A stretch of 44,528 bases of DNA from Methanolinea sp. GTDB lineage: Archaea > Halobacteriota > Methanomicrobia > Methanomicrobiales > Methanospirillaceae. Under the pieces are notes generated by a model, which made no database searches, was not told the origin of the DNA, and worked only from the letters and a program-made list of their open reading frames with translations. Where the stretch lies: assembly GCA_025453675.1 (NCBI GenBank), contig JALOPW010000011.1, forward strand, positions 1-44,528, written 5' to 3'. Both the position numbers and the translations under genes were made by a program. Below, one piece after another: positions 25,629-33,833 of this stretch (position 1 is the stretch's first letter; the number at the start of each line of letters is the position of its first letter).

Positions 25629-25703
25629 TGGGGTCGCTGAGATTCGAACTCAGGTCACAGCATCCCGAACGCCATAGGATGGTCCAGGCTACCCCACGAC
25701 CCC
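25629..25703 (-). tRNA. tRNA-Pro (anticodon CGG)
   Basis: 75-base tRNA without an encoded CCA. Acceptor GGGGTCG pairs with CGACCCC, T arm CTGAG-TTCGAAT-CTCAG is perfect, and the anticodon loop TTCGGGA gives CGG with U33 present. The anticodon stem (TGGCG/TGCTG) has only two Watson-Crick pairs and three G-U pairs. The D stem GGG/TCC is short. Its 5' end directly follows the rpoN stop codon and its 3' end is 30 bases before rpoK, so it is excised from the operon transcript. No intron is seen. Confidence 0.9.
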
Positions 25704-25892
25704 TCATTGGTACGGATTGAGATCATCGATTATCTCTTTGTGGGCGAGAAACATCCTGCGACAGCAATATCGATCCATGCCGAGGTCGTCGAGGATCTTT
25801 TTGGGATCCTCGCCCGCCTCCTTGCGGCGCTTGAACTCATCATATGCAGGGGAGATGACTTTCCCACAGGTGAAACATCGTACGGGTATCAT
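25704..25892 (-). CDS. rpoN: DNA-directed RNA polymerase subunit N (Rpo10)
   Basis: A 62-residue zinc-binding polymerase subunit. It opens [13 protein letters not shown] and carries YCCRRMFL, the CxxC and CC pairs that bind Zn in Rpb10 homologues. ATG 25892 is chosen because the family starts MIPVRCF and GGGAGATC lies upstream. The stop TGA (25704-25706) is immediately followed by the first base of tRNA-Pro. Confidence 0.96.
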   Translation of the reverse strand: MIPVRCFTCGKVISPAYDEFKRRKEAGEDPKKILDDLGMDRYCCRRMFLAHKEIIDDLNPYQ

Positions 25893-25924
25893 GCCGGTAT
25901 GATCTCCCAATTAATTTCCATATC

Positions 25925-26326
25925 TCAACGATAAGACTTTTGGAACTTCTTTCTCGCACCCCGCCCATGGGGTTTCTTCGATTCTTTCTGCCTGGAATCG
26001 TTCACAAGCAGAGTGCGGTCGTATGAGAGGAAGACCTCCTTGATCTGGGGATCATTCGACCATTTAAGGATACCCCTGGCAAGTGCGGTGCGAACCGCCT
26101 CGGCTTGTCCCATCATACCGCCGCCTTTGACGTCGATGGAGATGTCGATCCCCTCTATGGCCTTCGGGGCCAGAAGGAGGGGCTCTGCGATCTTCATCCG
26201 TACCATCTCATTCGGATAGAAGTCGATGGGAACGGAGTTGATCCTTACCCTGCCCTTTCCTGGCCGGACCGTCGCCCTGGCGATCGCTGTCTTCCTTTTT
26301 CCACTGGTATTGATTATCTTCACCAT
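25925..26326 (-). CDS. rps9: 30S ribosomal protein S9
   Basis: 133-residue S9P. Recognisable by [22 protein letters not shown] at the start, [20 protein letters not shown] and the basic tail ending [11 protein letters not shown] that reaches the P-site tRNA. GGAGAGATGAT precedes the ATG. It is 13 bases downstream of rpl13, the universal L13-S9 pair. Confidence 0.97.
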   Translation of the reverse strand: MVKIINTSGKRKTAIARATVRPGKGRVRINSVPIDFYPNEMVRMKIAEPLLLAPKAIEGIDISIDVKGGGMMGQAEAVRTALARGILKWSNDPQIKEVFLSYDRTLLVNDSRQKESKKPHGRGARKKFQKSYR

Positions 26327-26339
26327 GCCATCATCTCTC

Positions 26340-26762
26340 CTAATACCTGGCTCCCAGATAGGTGCTTACTGCACCTACCGTGACGGTTTTTGGGGTGTTC
26401 AGCCGGTTCATGTGCGCCTCCTCGAGGACTTCCATCTCCTGTCCTACAAGGCCCACCGGGACTCCCACGTAGACCTTCACCCGCTTGAATGCCTCCATCC
26501 CCGGGGCCCTCTTGTAGGGGAGCATCCCCCTGATGGTCCTCCGGACGATGTGGTCGGGTCTTCGGGGGAAGAATGGTCCGCCCTCGCGCGACCCCCGGCT
26601 CCTCTTCTGATTATAGAGAGAGAGCACCCTGGCCCTGCTTCCGGATATAATGGCCTTCTCAGCGTTGACAATGGCAATAGTCTCACCATTGAGGGCGCGC
26701 TTCGCCACTATACTGGCCATCCTCCCCAGGAGGAGACCTTCTCCATTGATGATTGTGGTCAT
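26340..26762 (-). CDS. rpl13: 50S ribosomal protein L13
   Basis: 140-residue L13P. Features include [49 protein letters not shown] and the end VSTYLGARY. An AGGTGAGG ribosome site precedes the ATG. It lies between rpl18e and rps9 in the conserved archaeal order. Confidence 0.97.
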   Translation of the reverse strand: MTTIINGEGLLLGRMASIVAKRALNGETIAIVNAEKAIISGSRARVLSLYNQKRSRGSREGGPFFPRRPDHIVRRTIRGMLPYKRAPGMEAFKRVKVYVGVPVGLVGQEMEVLEEAHMNRLNTPKTVTVGAVSTYLGARY

Positions 26763-26768
26763 CTCACC

Positions 26769-27137
26769 TCACCTGAGCACCCTGATCTTGCTCCCCTTGG
26801 GGTTGTCCTTCACCAGCTCCTCGATAGTGAGGCACTGGCCGTTCGCTTCCATGATCTTGGTCTCTGCCGACTGTGAAAACGTCAGCGCCGCAATCTTCAC
26901 CGACATCTCCAGCATCCCGCTCCCGAGCACCTTCCCCGGGACCACGATGATCTCTCCGTTGCTGGCGTAGCGGTTGATCTTACTCAGGTTGACCTCCGCA
27001 TAATTACGTGCCGGTGCTTCCAGCCTGACCGCCACATCCCGCCAGATGTTCACCTCGTTCTGCCGGGATGTATCCTTCAGCAGGGAAATCAGATTTACCA
27101 GGCGGGGATTGGTCTTGTTACTCGTTCTCCTCGTCAT
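26769..27137 (-). CDS. rpl18e: 50S ribosomal protein L18e
   Basis: 122-residue protein of the archaeal/eukaryotic L18e family. Visible are NKTNPRLVNLI, the Trp-containing NIWRDVAVRLE, PGKVLGSGML and the end DNPKGSKIRVLR. Its start lies inside the last 20 bases of rpoD, so translation is probably coupled. Confidence 0.96.
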   Translation of the reverse strand: MTRRTSNKTNPRLVNLISLLKDTSRQNEVNIWRDVAVRLEAPARNYAEVNLSKINRYASNGEIIVVPGKVLGSGMLEMSVKIAALTFSQSAETKIMEANGQCLTIEELVKDNPKGSKIRVLR

Positions 27138-27963
27138 CCTCGGTCACTCCCGATAATTCACCGATCTGTTCGCACAATTCGTCCGACTGACTCTTCAGGT
27201 ACTCAAGCGCCCTGTGGATTATCTCGCCCACGGGAAGGGATCCCTCTCCCTCAACCACGAATATAAACCGGGATTCCTCAGATTTGACCCGAATGGCCGA
27301 TTCTTCCCCAATCCCCGTGTTCAGGCAGGCTCTCTCGCACAGGCGGCAGAGCGAGCACTCCTCGATCCGTCCGTCTACCACTGCAACCCTGCCCCCCTGT
27401 ACGAGGAGGATTCCCCGGGGGCATTCATCCACGCACTGGCCACACCCATCGCACTTGTCGCTGATCTCCACCACCGGAAAATTCTTGAATCCGCAGGTTG
27501 TGGTCGGTTGCCACTTTGCATGCACCCGCCCCTTGTTGAGGACCGCCCTCGCCTCGAGAACCACTTTCTGGTCCTTGACGAGTTTTACGATGGGAATCGC
27601 ATCCACGGCCGGGACTGCACGGGGGTCCTGAGGGATCAGGTCCCGGGAATACACCATCCCCGGGCCTTCCACCGAGAGAGTGAACATCACGCTGCACCGG
27701 TCACACCCGGCACCTTCGCAACTGCAGTGATCCTGGGGGATATAGCAGTTCAGATCGGTGCGGATGGGGATCAGGCCAAGGCGATGACCCAGCATCTCAT
27801 CGAAGAGAGCACTGGTATTGTCATAAATGCGAACATCCTCGATTGCCAGGGTGGGGACCTCCCCTATCATGGCCCGGCGCAGTGCATTGGCAAATGGCTG
27901 GCTTGTTCCTGAAAGCCTGAACCTGGCGGCAGAGTCATCAAAGCTTGAGAACACGATTTCCAT
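27118..27963 (-). CDS. rpoD: DNA-directed RNA polymerase subunit D (Rpo3) with two 4Fe-4S clusters
   Basis: Alpha-like assembly subunit of archaeal RNA polymerase, 281 residues. The N-terminal dimerisation part shows ANALRRAMIGEVPTLAIEDV and EMLGHRLGLIPI. A ferredoxin-like domain is inserted at about 160-220: C171, C174, C177, C181 and C203, C206, C209, C213, both CxxCxxCxxxC, so the full set for two 4Fe-4S clusters is kept. A further group, C80, C82, C87 and C90, lies earlier and could bind a metal. In Methanosarcina acetivorans the clusters of this subunit have been linked to redox-sensitive assembly. Its ATG overlaps the rps11 stop by one base, and its end overlaps rpl18e. Confidence 0.97.
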   Translation of the reverse strand: MEIVFSSFDDSAARFRLSGTSQPFANALRRAMIGEVPTLAIEDVRIYDNTSALFDEMLGHRLGLIPIRTDLNCYIPQDHCSCEGAGCDRCSVMFTLSVEGPGMVYSRDLIPQDPRAVPAVDAIPIVKLVKDQKVVLEARAVLNKGRVHAKWQPTTTCGFKNFPVVEISDKCDGCGQCVDECPRGILLVQGGRVAVVDGRIEECSLCRLCERACLNTGIGEESAIRVKSEESRFIFVVEGEGSLPVGEIIHRALEYLKSQSDELCEQIGELSGVTEDDEENE

Positions 27964-28358
27964 CAGACTCTCCTTCCCCTTCGGCCGCCTTTCTGGCGGA
28001 TTGAGTCATGCGGAACCGGGGTGACATCCTCGATGCGCCCGATACGCATACCGGCACGGGCAAGGGCCCGGATGGCTGCCTGTGCACCCGGCCCGGGGCT
28101 GCGCTGCTTACCCCTTCCTGGAGCCCGGACTTTGACGTGAACACCGACGATCCCCTTCTCCATGGCAGTCTGGGCGACGTTGGATGCCATCTGCATTGCG
28201 GCATACGGCGAACTCTCGTTCCTGTCCTGCTTGACCACCATCCCCCCGCTGCTCTTGCACACCGTTTCCGCACCTGATAGGTCGGTTACGGTGATGATGG
28301 TATTGTTAAATGAGGCAAAGATATGTGCAATCCCCCATTTTTCTTTCTCGCCTGCCAT
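27963..28358 (-). CDS. rps11: 30S ribosomal protein S11
   Basis: 131-residue S11P of the platform. It shows [21 protein letters not shown] near the N-terminus, [22 protein letters not shown], and the end [21 protein letters not shown]. It starts three bases after rps4 and overlaps rpoD by one base. Confidence 0.97.
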   Translation of the reverse strand: MAGEKEKWGIAHIFASFNNTIITVTDLSGAETVCKSSGGMVVKQDRNESSPYAAMQMASNVAQTAMEKGIVGVHVKVRAPGRGKQRSPGPGAQAAIRALARAGMRIGRIEDVTPVPHDSIRQKGGRRGRRV

Positions 28359-28361
28359 TGC

Positions 28362-28907
28362 TTACCTCCCTGTCCTGGTAATCCGGGCCCGCTCGGCATG
28401 ATCTGCATTCGCAACCGGTGACCTGCTGTAATACGAGATCTCGGTCTCCTCTGCCCTGGATACCTTGTACCCGGGGATGCTCACCCGCTTTCCCCCAATC
28501 GCGATATGTCCATGGGTGATCATCTGGCGCGCCTGTTTTGGGGACCGCGCAAGGCCCTGCCGGTATACAAGGGTCTGCAGGCGCCTCTCCAGCTGGTTCT
28601 GGACCTTCAGGGAGAGGACGTTGTCGATATCTGCATCAGGGCCGAGGAGTCCAGTACGCTGCAGGTGCCCGATCAACTCCGCCTTCTTGGCCTCGAAGAG
28701 TGCCCGGTCCGTCCCGGTGGACATGAGTGCCAGCAGGTCACGGGCCGCCTTGCGGAAACGGCGCAGGTGACTGGCTGCCTTCCACACCTCCCGCTTGTTC
28801 CGCAGGCCATACTCGATCATCAGGCGGTTCTCCTCCTCAATGCGGGTCTTCTCAAAAGGCCGCTTGGGGGTCTGGTACTGCTTGTGGTTCTTTCCCGGAT
28901 ATCCCAT
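28362..28907 (-). CDS. rps4: 30S ribosomal protein S4
   Basis: 181-residue S4P, a primary 16S rRNA-binding protein. It starts [19 protein letters not shown], as archaeal/eukaryotic S4/S9e proteins do, and holds the S4 RNA-binding fold at about 105-170: [20 protein letters not shown], then [16 protein letters not shown]. It lies between rps13 and rps11. Confidence 0.97.
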   Translation of the reverse strand: MGYPGKNHKQYQTPKRPFEKTRIEEENRLMIEYGLRNKREVWKAASHLRRFRKAARDLLALMSTGTDRALFEAKKAELIGHLQRTGLLGPDADIDNVLSLKVQNQLERRLQTLVYRQGLARSPKQARQMITHGHIAIGGKRVSIPGYKVSRAEETEISYYSRSPVANADHAERARITRTGR

Positions 28908-28924
28908 CGAAACTCACCTGGTGA

Positions 28925-29377
28925 TTACTCCTTCTTCCTCTTCACGCCCACGGTGGCGCCAGTACGACCGGTGGACTTTGTCCTCTGGCCCCGCACCTTC
29001 TGGCCGGTCTCATGGCGAATACCCCTGTAGCTGCGGATCTTCCGCATGAGGTTGATGTCCTCGTCAAGGGTGGTGGAGACCTCAGTCCCGAGGAGATGAC
29101 GTGCCTCGCCGGTGTATACATCCTTTGGCCGGTTGACCATCCAGTCAGGGACTTTCTGGGAATACCCGTCCACCACTTCGCGCAGTTTCTCCACATCCTC
29201 TTCCTTCAGCTTTCCCATCAGTTCCCGGCCGTTGACCTTTGCCATAGTAGCAATGACAGAGGCAGTATGCCTCCCCACACCTTTGATCCCGGTAAGGGCG
29301 GTGAGGACTGGCTTTGTGCCGTCCAGGTCGGTGTTGCTGATCCGTACGAAATACCGTATCTCTTCTTCCTGAGCCAT
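28925..29377 (-). CDS. rps13: 30S ribosomal protein S13
   Basis: 150-residue S13P of the small-subunit head. Features are [15 protein letters not shown], the helix-hairpin [26 protein letters not shown] and the basic tail [23 protein letters not shown] 29377 has GAGAGGGAT upstream; the longer upstream frame overlaps tRNA-Ser and is not used. It is the first protein gene of the superoperon. Confidence 0.97.
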   Translation of the reverse strand: MAQEEEIRYFVRISNTDLDGTKPVLTALTGIKGVGRHTASVIATMAKVNGRELMGKLKEEDVEKLREVVDGYSQKVPDWMVNRPKDVYTGEARHLLGTEVSTTLDEDINLMRKIRSYRGIRHETGQKVRGQRTKSTGRTGATVGVKRKKE

Positions 29378-29413
29378 CCAATCCCTCTCTGATTTGTGAG
29401 AATTCTTCTGAAG

Positions 29414-29498
29414 CGCTGAGGGAGGGATTTGAACCCTCGAGTCCCAAGGGGACACAGGTTTAGCAAACCTGCGCCATACCTGGCTTGGCTACCTCAAC
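29414..29498 (-). tRNA. tRNA-Ser (anticodon GCU)
   Basis: 85-base class II tRNA. Acceptor GTTGAGG pairs with CCTCAGC, discriminator G73 (typical of Ser) follows, anticodon arm CAGGT-TTGCTAA-ACCTG gives GCT, and T arm GAGGG-TTCAAAT-CCCTC is perfect. The long variable arm lies between. CCA is not encoded. It is 36 bases upstream of rps13 and seems to open the ribosomal superoperon. Confidence 0.95.
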
Positions 29499-29524
29499 AG
29501 AGAATCTCGCATCTTTCGATACTC

Positions 29525-29545
29525 GCAGCACCCCGCAGGTGCTGC
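29525..29545 (-). other. Leader hairpin before tRNA-Ser
   Basis: GCAGCACC (29525-29532) and GGTGCTGC (29538-29545) form a perfect 8-bp stem with a 5-base loop. It lies between the likely TATA element (about 29578-29590) and the tRNA-Ser 5' end, so it would be in the leader of the precursor RNA. It could aid tRNA processing or act as a protein-binding control site. The function is not known. Confidence 0.5.
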
Positions 29546-29576
29546 TCCATGAATGGTGCTTTATTATTATGATGGC

Positions 29577-29590
29577 CGGTTATAAAAATC
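29577..29590 (-). promoter_or_regulatory. Probable promoter of the tRNA-Ser/ribosomal superoperon
   Basis: On the minus strand GATTTTTATAACC at 29578-29590 is a good archaeal TATA element. Transcription would begin near 29560, leaving about 60 bases of leader with the hairpin at 29525-29545 before tRNA-Ser. It lies in the gap between the tRNA and the histidine kinase 3' end. The downstream genes follow with almost no gaps to ubiB. Confidence 0.6.
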
Positions 29591-29639
29591 CTTTCCACGA
29601 CCCCCCTGCCATGAGCCTCATAGCCCACTTCACCGGGCA

Positions 29640-32552
29640 TCATGCCAGGTACCTGAACTTTCCCGCAGGAACGAGCATTTCAAACCTTACACCCTGGCCC
29701 TCTACTCCTGTTTCCCTGATGCCGATATCAGTAATACCAAGGATCTCCCTGGCCATGAAGAGACCGAGGCCGGTATTCTTCCCATATCCGTGAGAGAATA
29801 TCGCATTTTTCTCCCTGACAGGAATACCTGATCCATTGTCTTCAAAGAACAGGACCAGCGTTTCCCCGGCCTGGTAGGCCCCGATCCTGATGCGGGTCAG
29901 CGTCCTGCCGTGTTTCACCGAATTGTCAAGAAGGTTGAAGAAGACCCGCTCGATGAGGCGATCTGCGATTATCTCCAGGTCTTTTACCATGATATCCACT
30001 TTTATGGCGGTGAGATCCAGACCTGAGAGCGCCCTTTCAATCGTCTCTCTCACGTTCACCCACACCGGTCTCCCGGTCCCGATGGATTGATACTCGCCGG
30101 TGAATTGTATCTGTTCTCTGATATCGCGGAGGGCTTTTCCGGTCTTTTCCAGGTAGGACCGGAGTGCAGGATCATCTGCCTCCTGCTCAGCCAGGGATAG
30201 GAACCCAGAGGCCACCAGGACCTTATTCAGGATATCATGGCGGGTGATGCCTGAGAGCAGGTTGAGTTTCTGGTTTGCCTTCTGCAATTCGCGTTCTGCC
30301 TCTTTCCGCTGGCTTATATCCCTGAATATCACCTGCACCGCAGGTCTCCCCTGGTAAATGAATGAGGTGGCCATCACCTCGACGTCCACGGTGGTGCCGT
30401 CCATCCGGGTGAACATCTCCTCCACCAGGGGCATGGCTGTCCCGGGTCGCTCTGTCATCCTGGAGACGCGCTCCTGCACCAGTTCGCGGGACTCAGGGTG
30501 AACAAAATCAGAAATTGCTCTTCCCACAAGATCCTCACCGCTGGTCCCGCCGGCAATCCTTGCCGCCTGGTCGTTTGAAAGCACTATCTTCCCGCTCTGG
30601 TGAACGATAACTGCATCAAATGACTGTTCCAGAAGGCGGCGATAACGCTCCTCGCTCTCCCGCAATGCCCGTCTCTCCTCTCTCTCCCTGGTTACATCCC
30701 GGATTGTTCCGATGCTGGAAGGCTTCCCCCGGAAGACCCCAAGGCCAACTGACATTCTGAGATAGAGGATAGTCCTTCGATCCTTGTGCACCCCGCAAAA
30801 CTCATATGCCTCAGGAACGGGTTTGCCTGAAAGCCGGTCCTGGTAGGTGCGGACAACCTTCTCCAGGTCGTGGGGAGTAATCAGTTCCTGCAGGGGTACC
30901 CCCACATCCTCCTCCCCATATCCGGTCATCGCGGTGAAAGCAGGGTTCATGGACACCAGGCGCCCTTCCTGGATGATAAATACCCCGTCCTGAGTGTGTT
31001 CAACCAGCGTCCGGTACTTCTCTTCGCTCTCCCGCAGCGCTTCCTCGGCCTGATGTCTGGCCGTGACATCCCTGACGATACCTATTGTCGCCAGCTGACC
31101 ATGGAAAAGAGTCCTGTTGACCGAAAATTCACCATACCGCACCTCCCCTGATCTGAGGAGGACTCTGGCCACGTAACACGAGGGGACTTCCTCTCCGAGG
31201 AATCTCTTCCTGCTGTATTCCATCGTCTGTTCACGATCATCAGGGTGGATGAATTCCCATATGGGAATGGTGCCTATCTCATCCTCGGAATGTCCCAGTA
31301 TCTCCCGTCCCCGCCTGTTGAGGAAGAGGAAATACGCGCCCTGGTGGATATAAATAACATCGTCACTGTGTTCTACCAGTAACCGGTACTTCTCCTCGCT
31401 CTCCTGGAGCGCAGATTCAACCTTTTTTCGATGTGTGATGTCCCGGACAAACGCGTAATACGCCTCATTGTCGCCAACAGATATGTAGTGGCCCGCCACC
31501 TCGACCGGGATCATCTCCCCGGTCTTTTTCATGTGGCTGCTCTCCATGACCCAGGTCTTTTCCTCCCTCAACATCTCCCAGCGCTGGCTGAATGATTCTG
31601 GAGTCCGTTCCGGATTGATGTCCCAGACCGACATCCCGAGCAGTTCTTCCCTGGAATAGCCGAGCATTCGGCACTCCTGATCATTCGCGTATAAAATTCT
31701 GCCCCGCGGAGAGATCCACACAATCCCGTCCGCTGCCCGGTCCACTGAGAGCTGGTTCAGCCGCAGGGCCTCCTCCTGCTTCCTCCTCTCGGTGATATCG
31801 CGGAGGGTCCCGATGAGGACGGGTTGACCATGGACATCCCGGGTATAGATGCTCTTGTCCTCGAACCAGCGGTACCTTCCGTCCTTCATACGAAGCCGGA
31901 ACTGGTCGGAAGATACCTGGTTGGCACCTTTAAAATGTTCATGCGTATGCAGGGCAAGCATTTCCAGGTCACAGGGATGGACAAATGAAGAGAAATCTCT
32001 CCCGATTATCTCGTCCTGTTGATATCCCACCTGTGCAAGGGCCTGGGGACTGACATATGTTATGATGCCGTGGGAGTTCATGGAGAAGATGATGTCCCGG
32101 TTGATCTCTACCAGCAGGCGATACTTCTCTTCACTCTCCCGCAGGTCAGCTTCTGCTTTTTTTCTGCGTATGGATGTCTTCACCTTATGCGCAAGTTCAA
32201 CAAATTGTGCCTTTGGATGGCCGCCCTTCTGCAGATAGTGGTCTGCCCCTTCGTTCAATGCCTGGATGACCACCTCTTCCCTCCCTTTCCCGGTGAATAT
32301 AATGAACGGGATGGTGTCCCCACGTGCCCGGACCTCCTTCAGGAACTCGATCCCGTCCATTCCAGGCATCTGGTAATCGGAGATTACCGCATCGAAATGC
32401 TCTCCTGCCAGACGGTCAAGGGCACTGAACCCGGAACTTTCCGTAATAACCTCAAAACCACCACCCTTCTCAAGAAAAATCCTGCAGATATCCAGCAGTG
32501 CAGGTTCATCATCGACATAGAGAATACGTAAAGGCGCAGGTGGCAGATCCAT
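29640..32552 (-). CDS. Hybrid sensor histidine kinase: receiver, five PAS domains, kinase core
   Basis: A 970-residue cytoplasmic signalling protein. Residues 8-125 form a response-regulator receiver with acidic D14/D15, phosphoacceptor D59 (SDYQMPGMDG), T87 and K109. Five PAS domains follow at about 140-258, 268-380, 388-505, 513-630 and 638-757, each joined by a short EEALRESEEKYR-type linker. The kinase core ends the protein: H-box TRHDILNK with H772, N-box FFNLLDNSVKHG, G1 FEDNGSGIP and G2 GKNTGLGLFMA. No transmembrane segment is present, so the signal is intracellular. The receiver at the N-terminus suggests it is itself controlled by another kinase. No partner regulator lies next to it. 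No ribosome site is seen at the ATG. Confidence 0.94.
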   Translation of the reverse strand: MDLPPAPLRILYVDDEPALLDICRIFLEKGGGFEVITESSGFSALDRLAGEHFDAVISDYQMPGMDGIEFLKEVRARGDTIPFIIFTGKGREEVVIQALNEGADHYLQKGGHPKAQFVELAHKVKTSIRRKKAEADLRESEEKYRLLVEINRDIIFSMNSHGIITYVSPQALAQVGYQQDEIIGRDFSSFVHPCDLEMLALHTHEHFKGANQVSSDQFRLRMKDGRYRWFEDKSIYTRDVHGQPVLIGTLRDITERRKQEEALRLNQLSVDRAADGIVWISPRGRILYANDQECRMLGYSREELLGMSVWDINPERTPESFSQRWEMLREEKTWVMESSHMKKTGEMIPVEVAGHYISVGDNEAYYAFVRDITHRKKVESALQESEEKYRLLVEHSDDVIYIHQGAYFLFLNRRGREILGHSEDEIGTIPIWEFIHPDDREQTMEYSRKRFLGEEVPSCYVARVLLRSGEVRYGEFSVNRTLFHGQLATIGIVRDVTARHQAEEALRESEEKYRTLVEHTQDGVFIIQEGRLVSMNPAFTAMTGYGEEDVGVPLQELITPHDLEKVVRTYQDRLSGKPVPEAYEFCGVHKDRRTILYLRMSVGLGVFRGKPSSIGTIRDVTREREERRALRESEERYRRLLEQSFDAVIVHQSGKIVLSNDQAARIAGGTSGEDLVGRAISDFVHPESRELVQERVSRMTERPGTAMPLVEEMFTRMDGTTVDVEVMATSFIYQGRPAVQVIFRDISQRKEAERELQKANQKLNLLSGITRHDILNKVLVASGFLSLAEQEADDPALRSYLEKTGKALRDIREQIQFTGEYQSIGTGRPVWVNVRETIERALSGLDLTAIKVDIMVKDLEIIADRLIERVFFNLLDNSVKHGRTLTRIRIGAYQAGETLVLFFEDNGSGIPVREKNAIFSHGYGKNTGLGLFMAREILGITDIGIRETGVEGQGVRFEMLVPAGKFRYLA

Positions 32553-32623
32553 GAGAATATGCAGGAGTATATGAGGATTTTTTTTCAGAAAAAGGTGCTT
32601 GATCAGGCTATCCCAGTACCAGG

Positions 32624-33715
32624 TTACTCAACTCCCTGCCGAAAAATCCTCTCTCTCTTCGCTCCCTTCTTTTCGACCCGCTGCACGCCTCCCCCCACGA
32701 GCGCAGAGATCACAATGGGCAGCGCAATCGTCGCATCGACGTGCACCTGCACATGCATGGTCCCTGCAGACTCCTTCCCCCAGCTTATGGCCTCCTCGAA
32801 CGTGCACCCTGAGAGGCCTCCCCAATGGGGAGAATCCGTCGTATACTGAATGGCATAATCATGGCCACCCAGGTCCTTCTCGTGAATTGACCCGATCACC
32901 TGTGTCTGCTGGATGAAGTTTTTTGGCACGCCACCTCCCACGTAGACCACTCCTGTTTTCTTCACCTCTTCCACAAGAGAGGTGACCTCGTCGGTATCGG
33001 AGATCTGGTCGATATCAATCTGTACTCCTCTTCTCCTGGCAATAAGTGCCCCGATCCCAATAGAAGAGTCGCAGAGAGCAGGGACAAAGACAGGGATGCC
33101 TTCCTGCACGCAGGTGGAGAGAAATGATTCACGGCCTGGCACCTCCCTTACGAGCCACTCGCCAAAACGCTGTAAAAATTCCCGGGATGATCCCCTGAAC
33201 GGTGCTATCTTCTCGGCAAAATTCGCAAATCCGCGATCTACCCACCGGAACTCCTCTTCGAATGCAAACACATCGTAGATGCGATCTATCCCTTTCTCAT
33301 AGAGTTCGGCGTCACTGACATGGTGATGGCCAAGGTAGTGGCAGACACCCAGGTGCTCGCACACGTCATGGAATATATTTGCCCCCGTAGAGACCACTAC
33401 GTCGATGTAGTGGCGCCTGGCCATCTCGATAAGGACTCTCTGCATACCCGCCGGGAGCATGGCCCCAGAGAGGCCAAAGAAGATAATGACCTCCGGGTCC
33501 TGCAGCATCTCTTTCCATATTTCCACCGATTCGCCCAGTTTTCTCCCCTGGAACCCTGTCTTTGCCATTCCCTGGAGAAGTTCTGCCACGTCCCCCGAAG
33601 GTTGAACCGGATGGGTTGCACGCATCGCATTCTGGCCCTCGATTTTCACAGGATGACCCAGGATCGTCTCGATTCCACCTGGTTGCCCTGGGCCCTTCCC
33701 TTTATTTCCTGCCAT
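32624..33715 (-). CDS. dys: Deoxyhypusine synthase
   Basis: NAD-dependent enzyme that transfers the aminobutyl group of spermidine (or a substitute) to a lysine of aIF5A. The 363 residues have IIFFGLSGAMLPAGM, VVVSTGANIFHD (NAD site), VFVPALCDSSIG, VYVGGGVPKNFI, and TTDSPHWGGLSGCTFEEAISWGK, whose final Lys matches the catalytic one. The ATG at 33715 gives about 30 extra N-terminal residues compared with compact archaeal members. The weak TATA-like TTCTTATCG about 28 bases upstream would fit a leaderless message. The aIF5A gene is not in the window. Confidence 0.94.
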   Translation of the reverse strand: MAGNKGKGPGQPGGIETILGHPVKIEGQNAMRATHPVQPSGDVAELLQGMAKTGFQGRKLGESVEIWKEMLQDPEVIIFFGLSGAMLPAGMQRVLIEMARRHYIDVVVSTGANIFHDVCEHLGVCHYLGHHHVSDAELYEKGIDRIYDVFAFEEEFRWVDRGFANFAEKIAPFRGSSREFLQRFGEWLVREVPGRESFLSTCVQEGIPVFVPALCDSSIGIGALIARRRGVQIDIDQISDTDEVTSLVEEVKKTGVVYVGGGVPKNFIQQTQVIGSIHEKDLGGHDYAIQYTTDSPHWGGLSGCTFEEAISWGKESAGTMHVQVHVDATIALPIVISALVGGGVQRVEKKGAKRERIFRQGVE

Positions 33716-33833
33716 TGTACATAGGTGGACAGGCAAGCGATAAGAAATGTGCGCAGGCCCGGGAAGAGCGCCGGTGAGGGACCCAGGGCCCACAAAAAGG
33801 GGCCTTGAGTTGAATACCGAAGAAAAAGAATAT

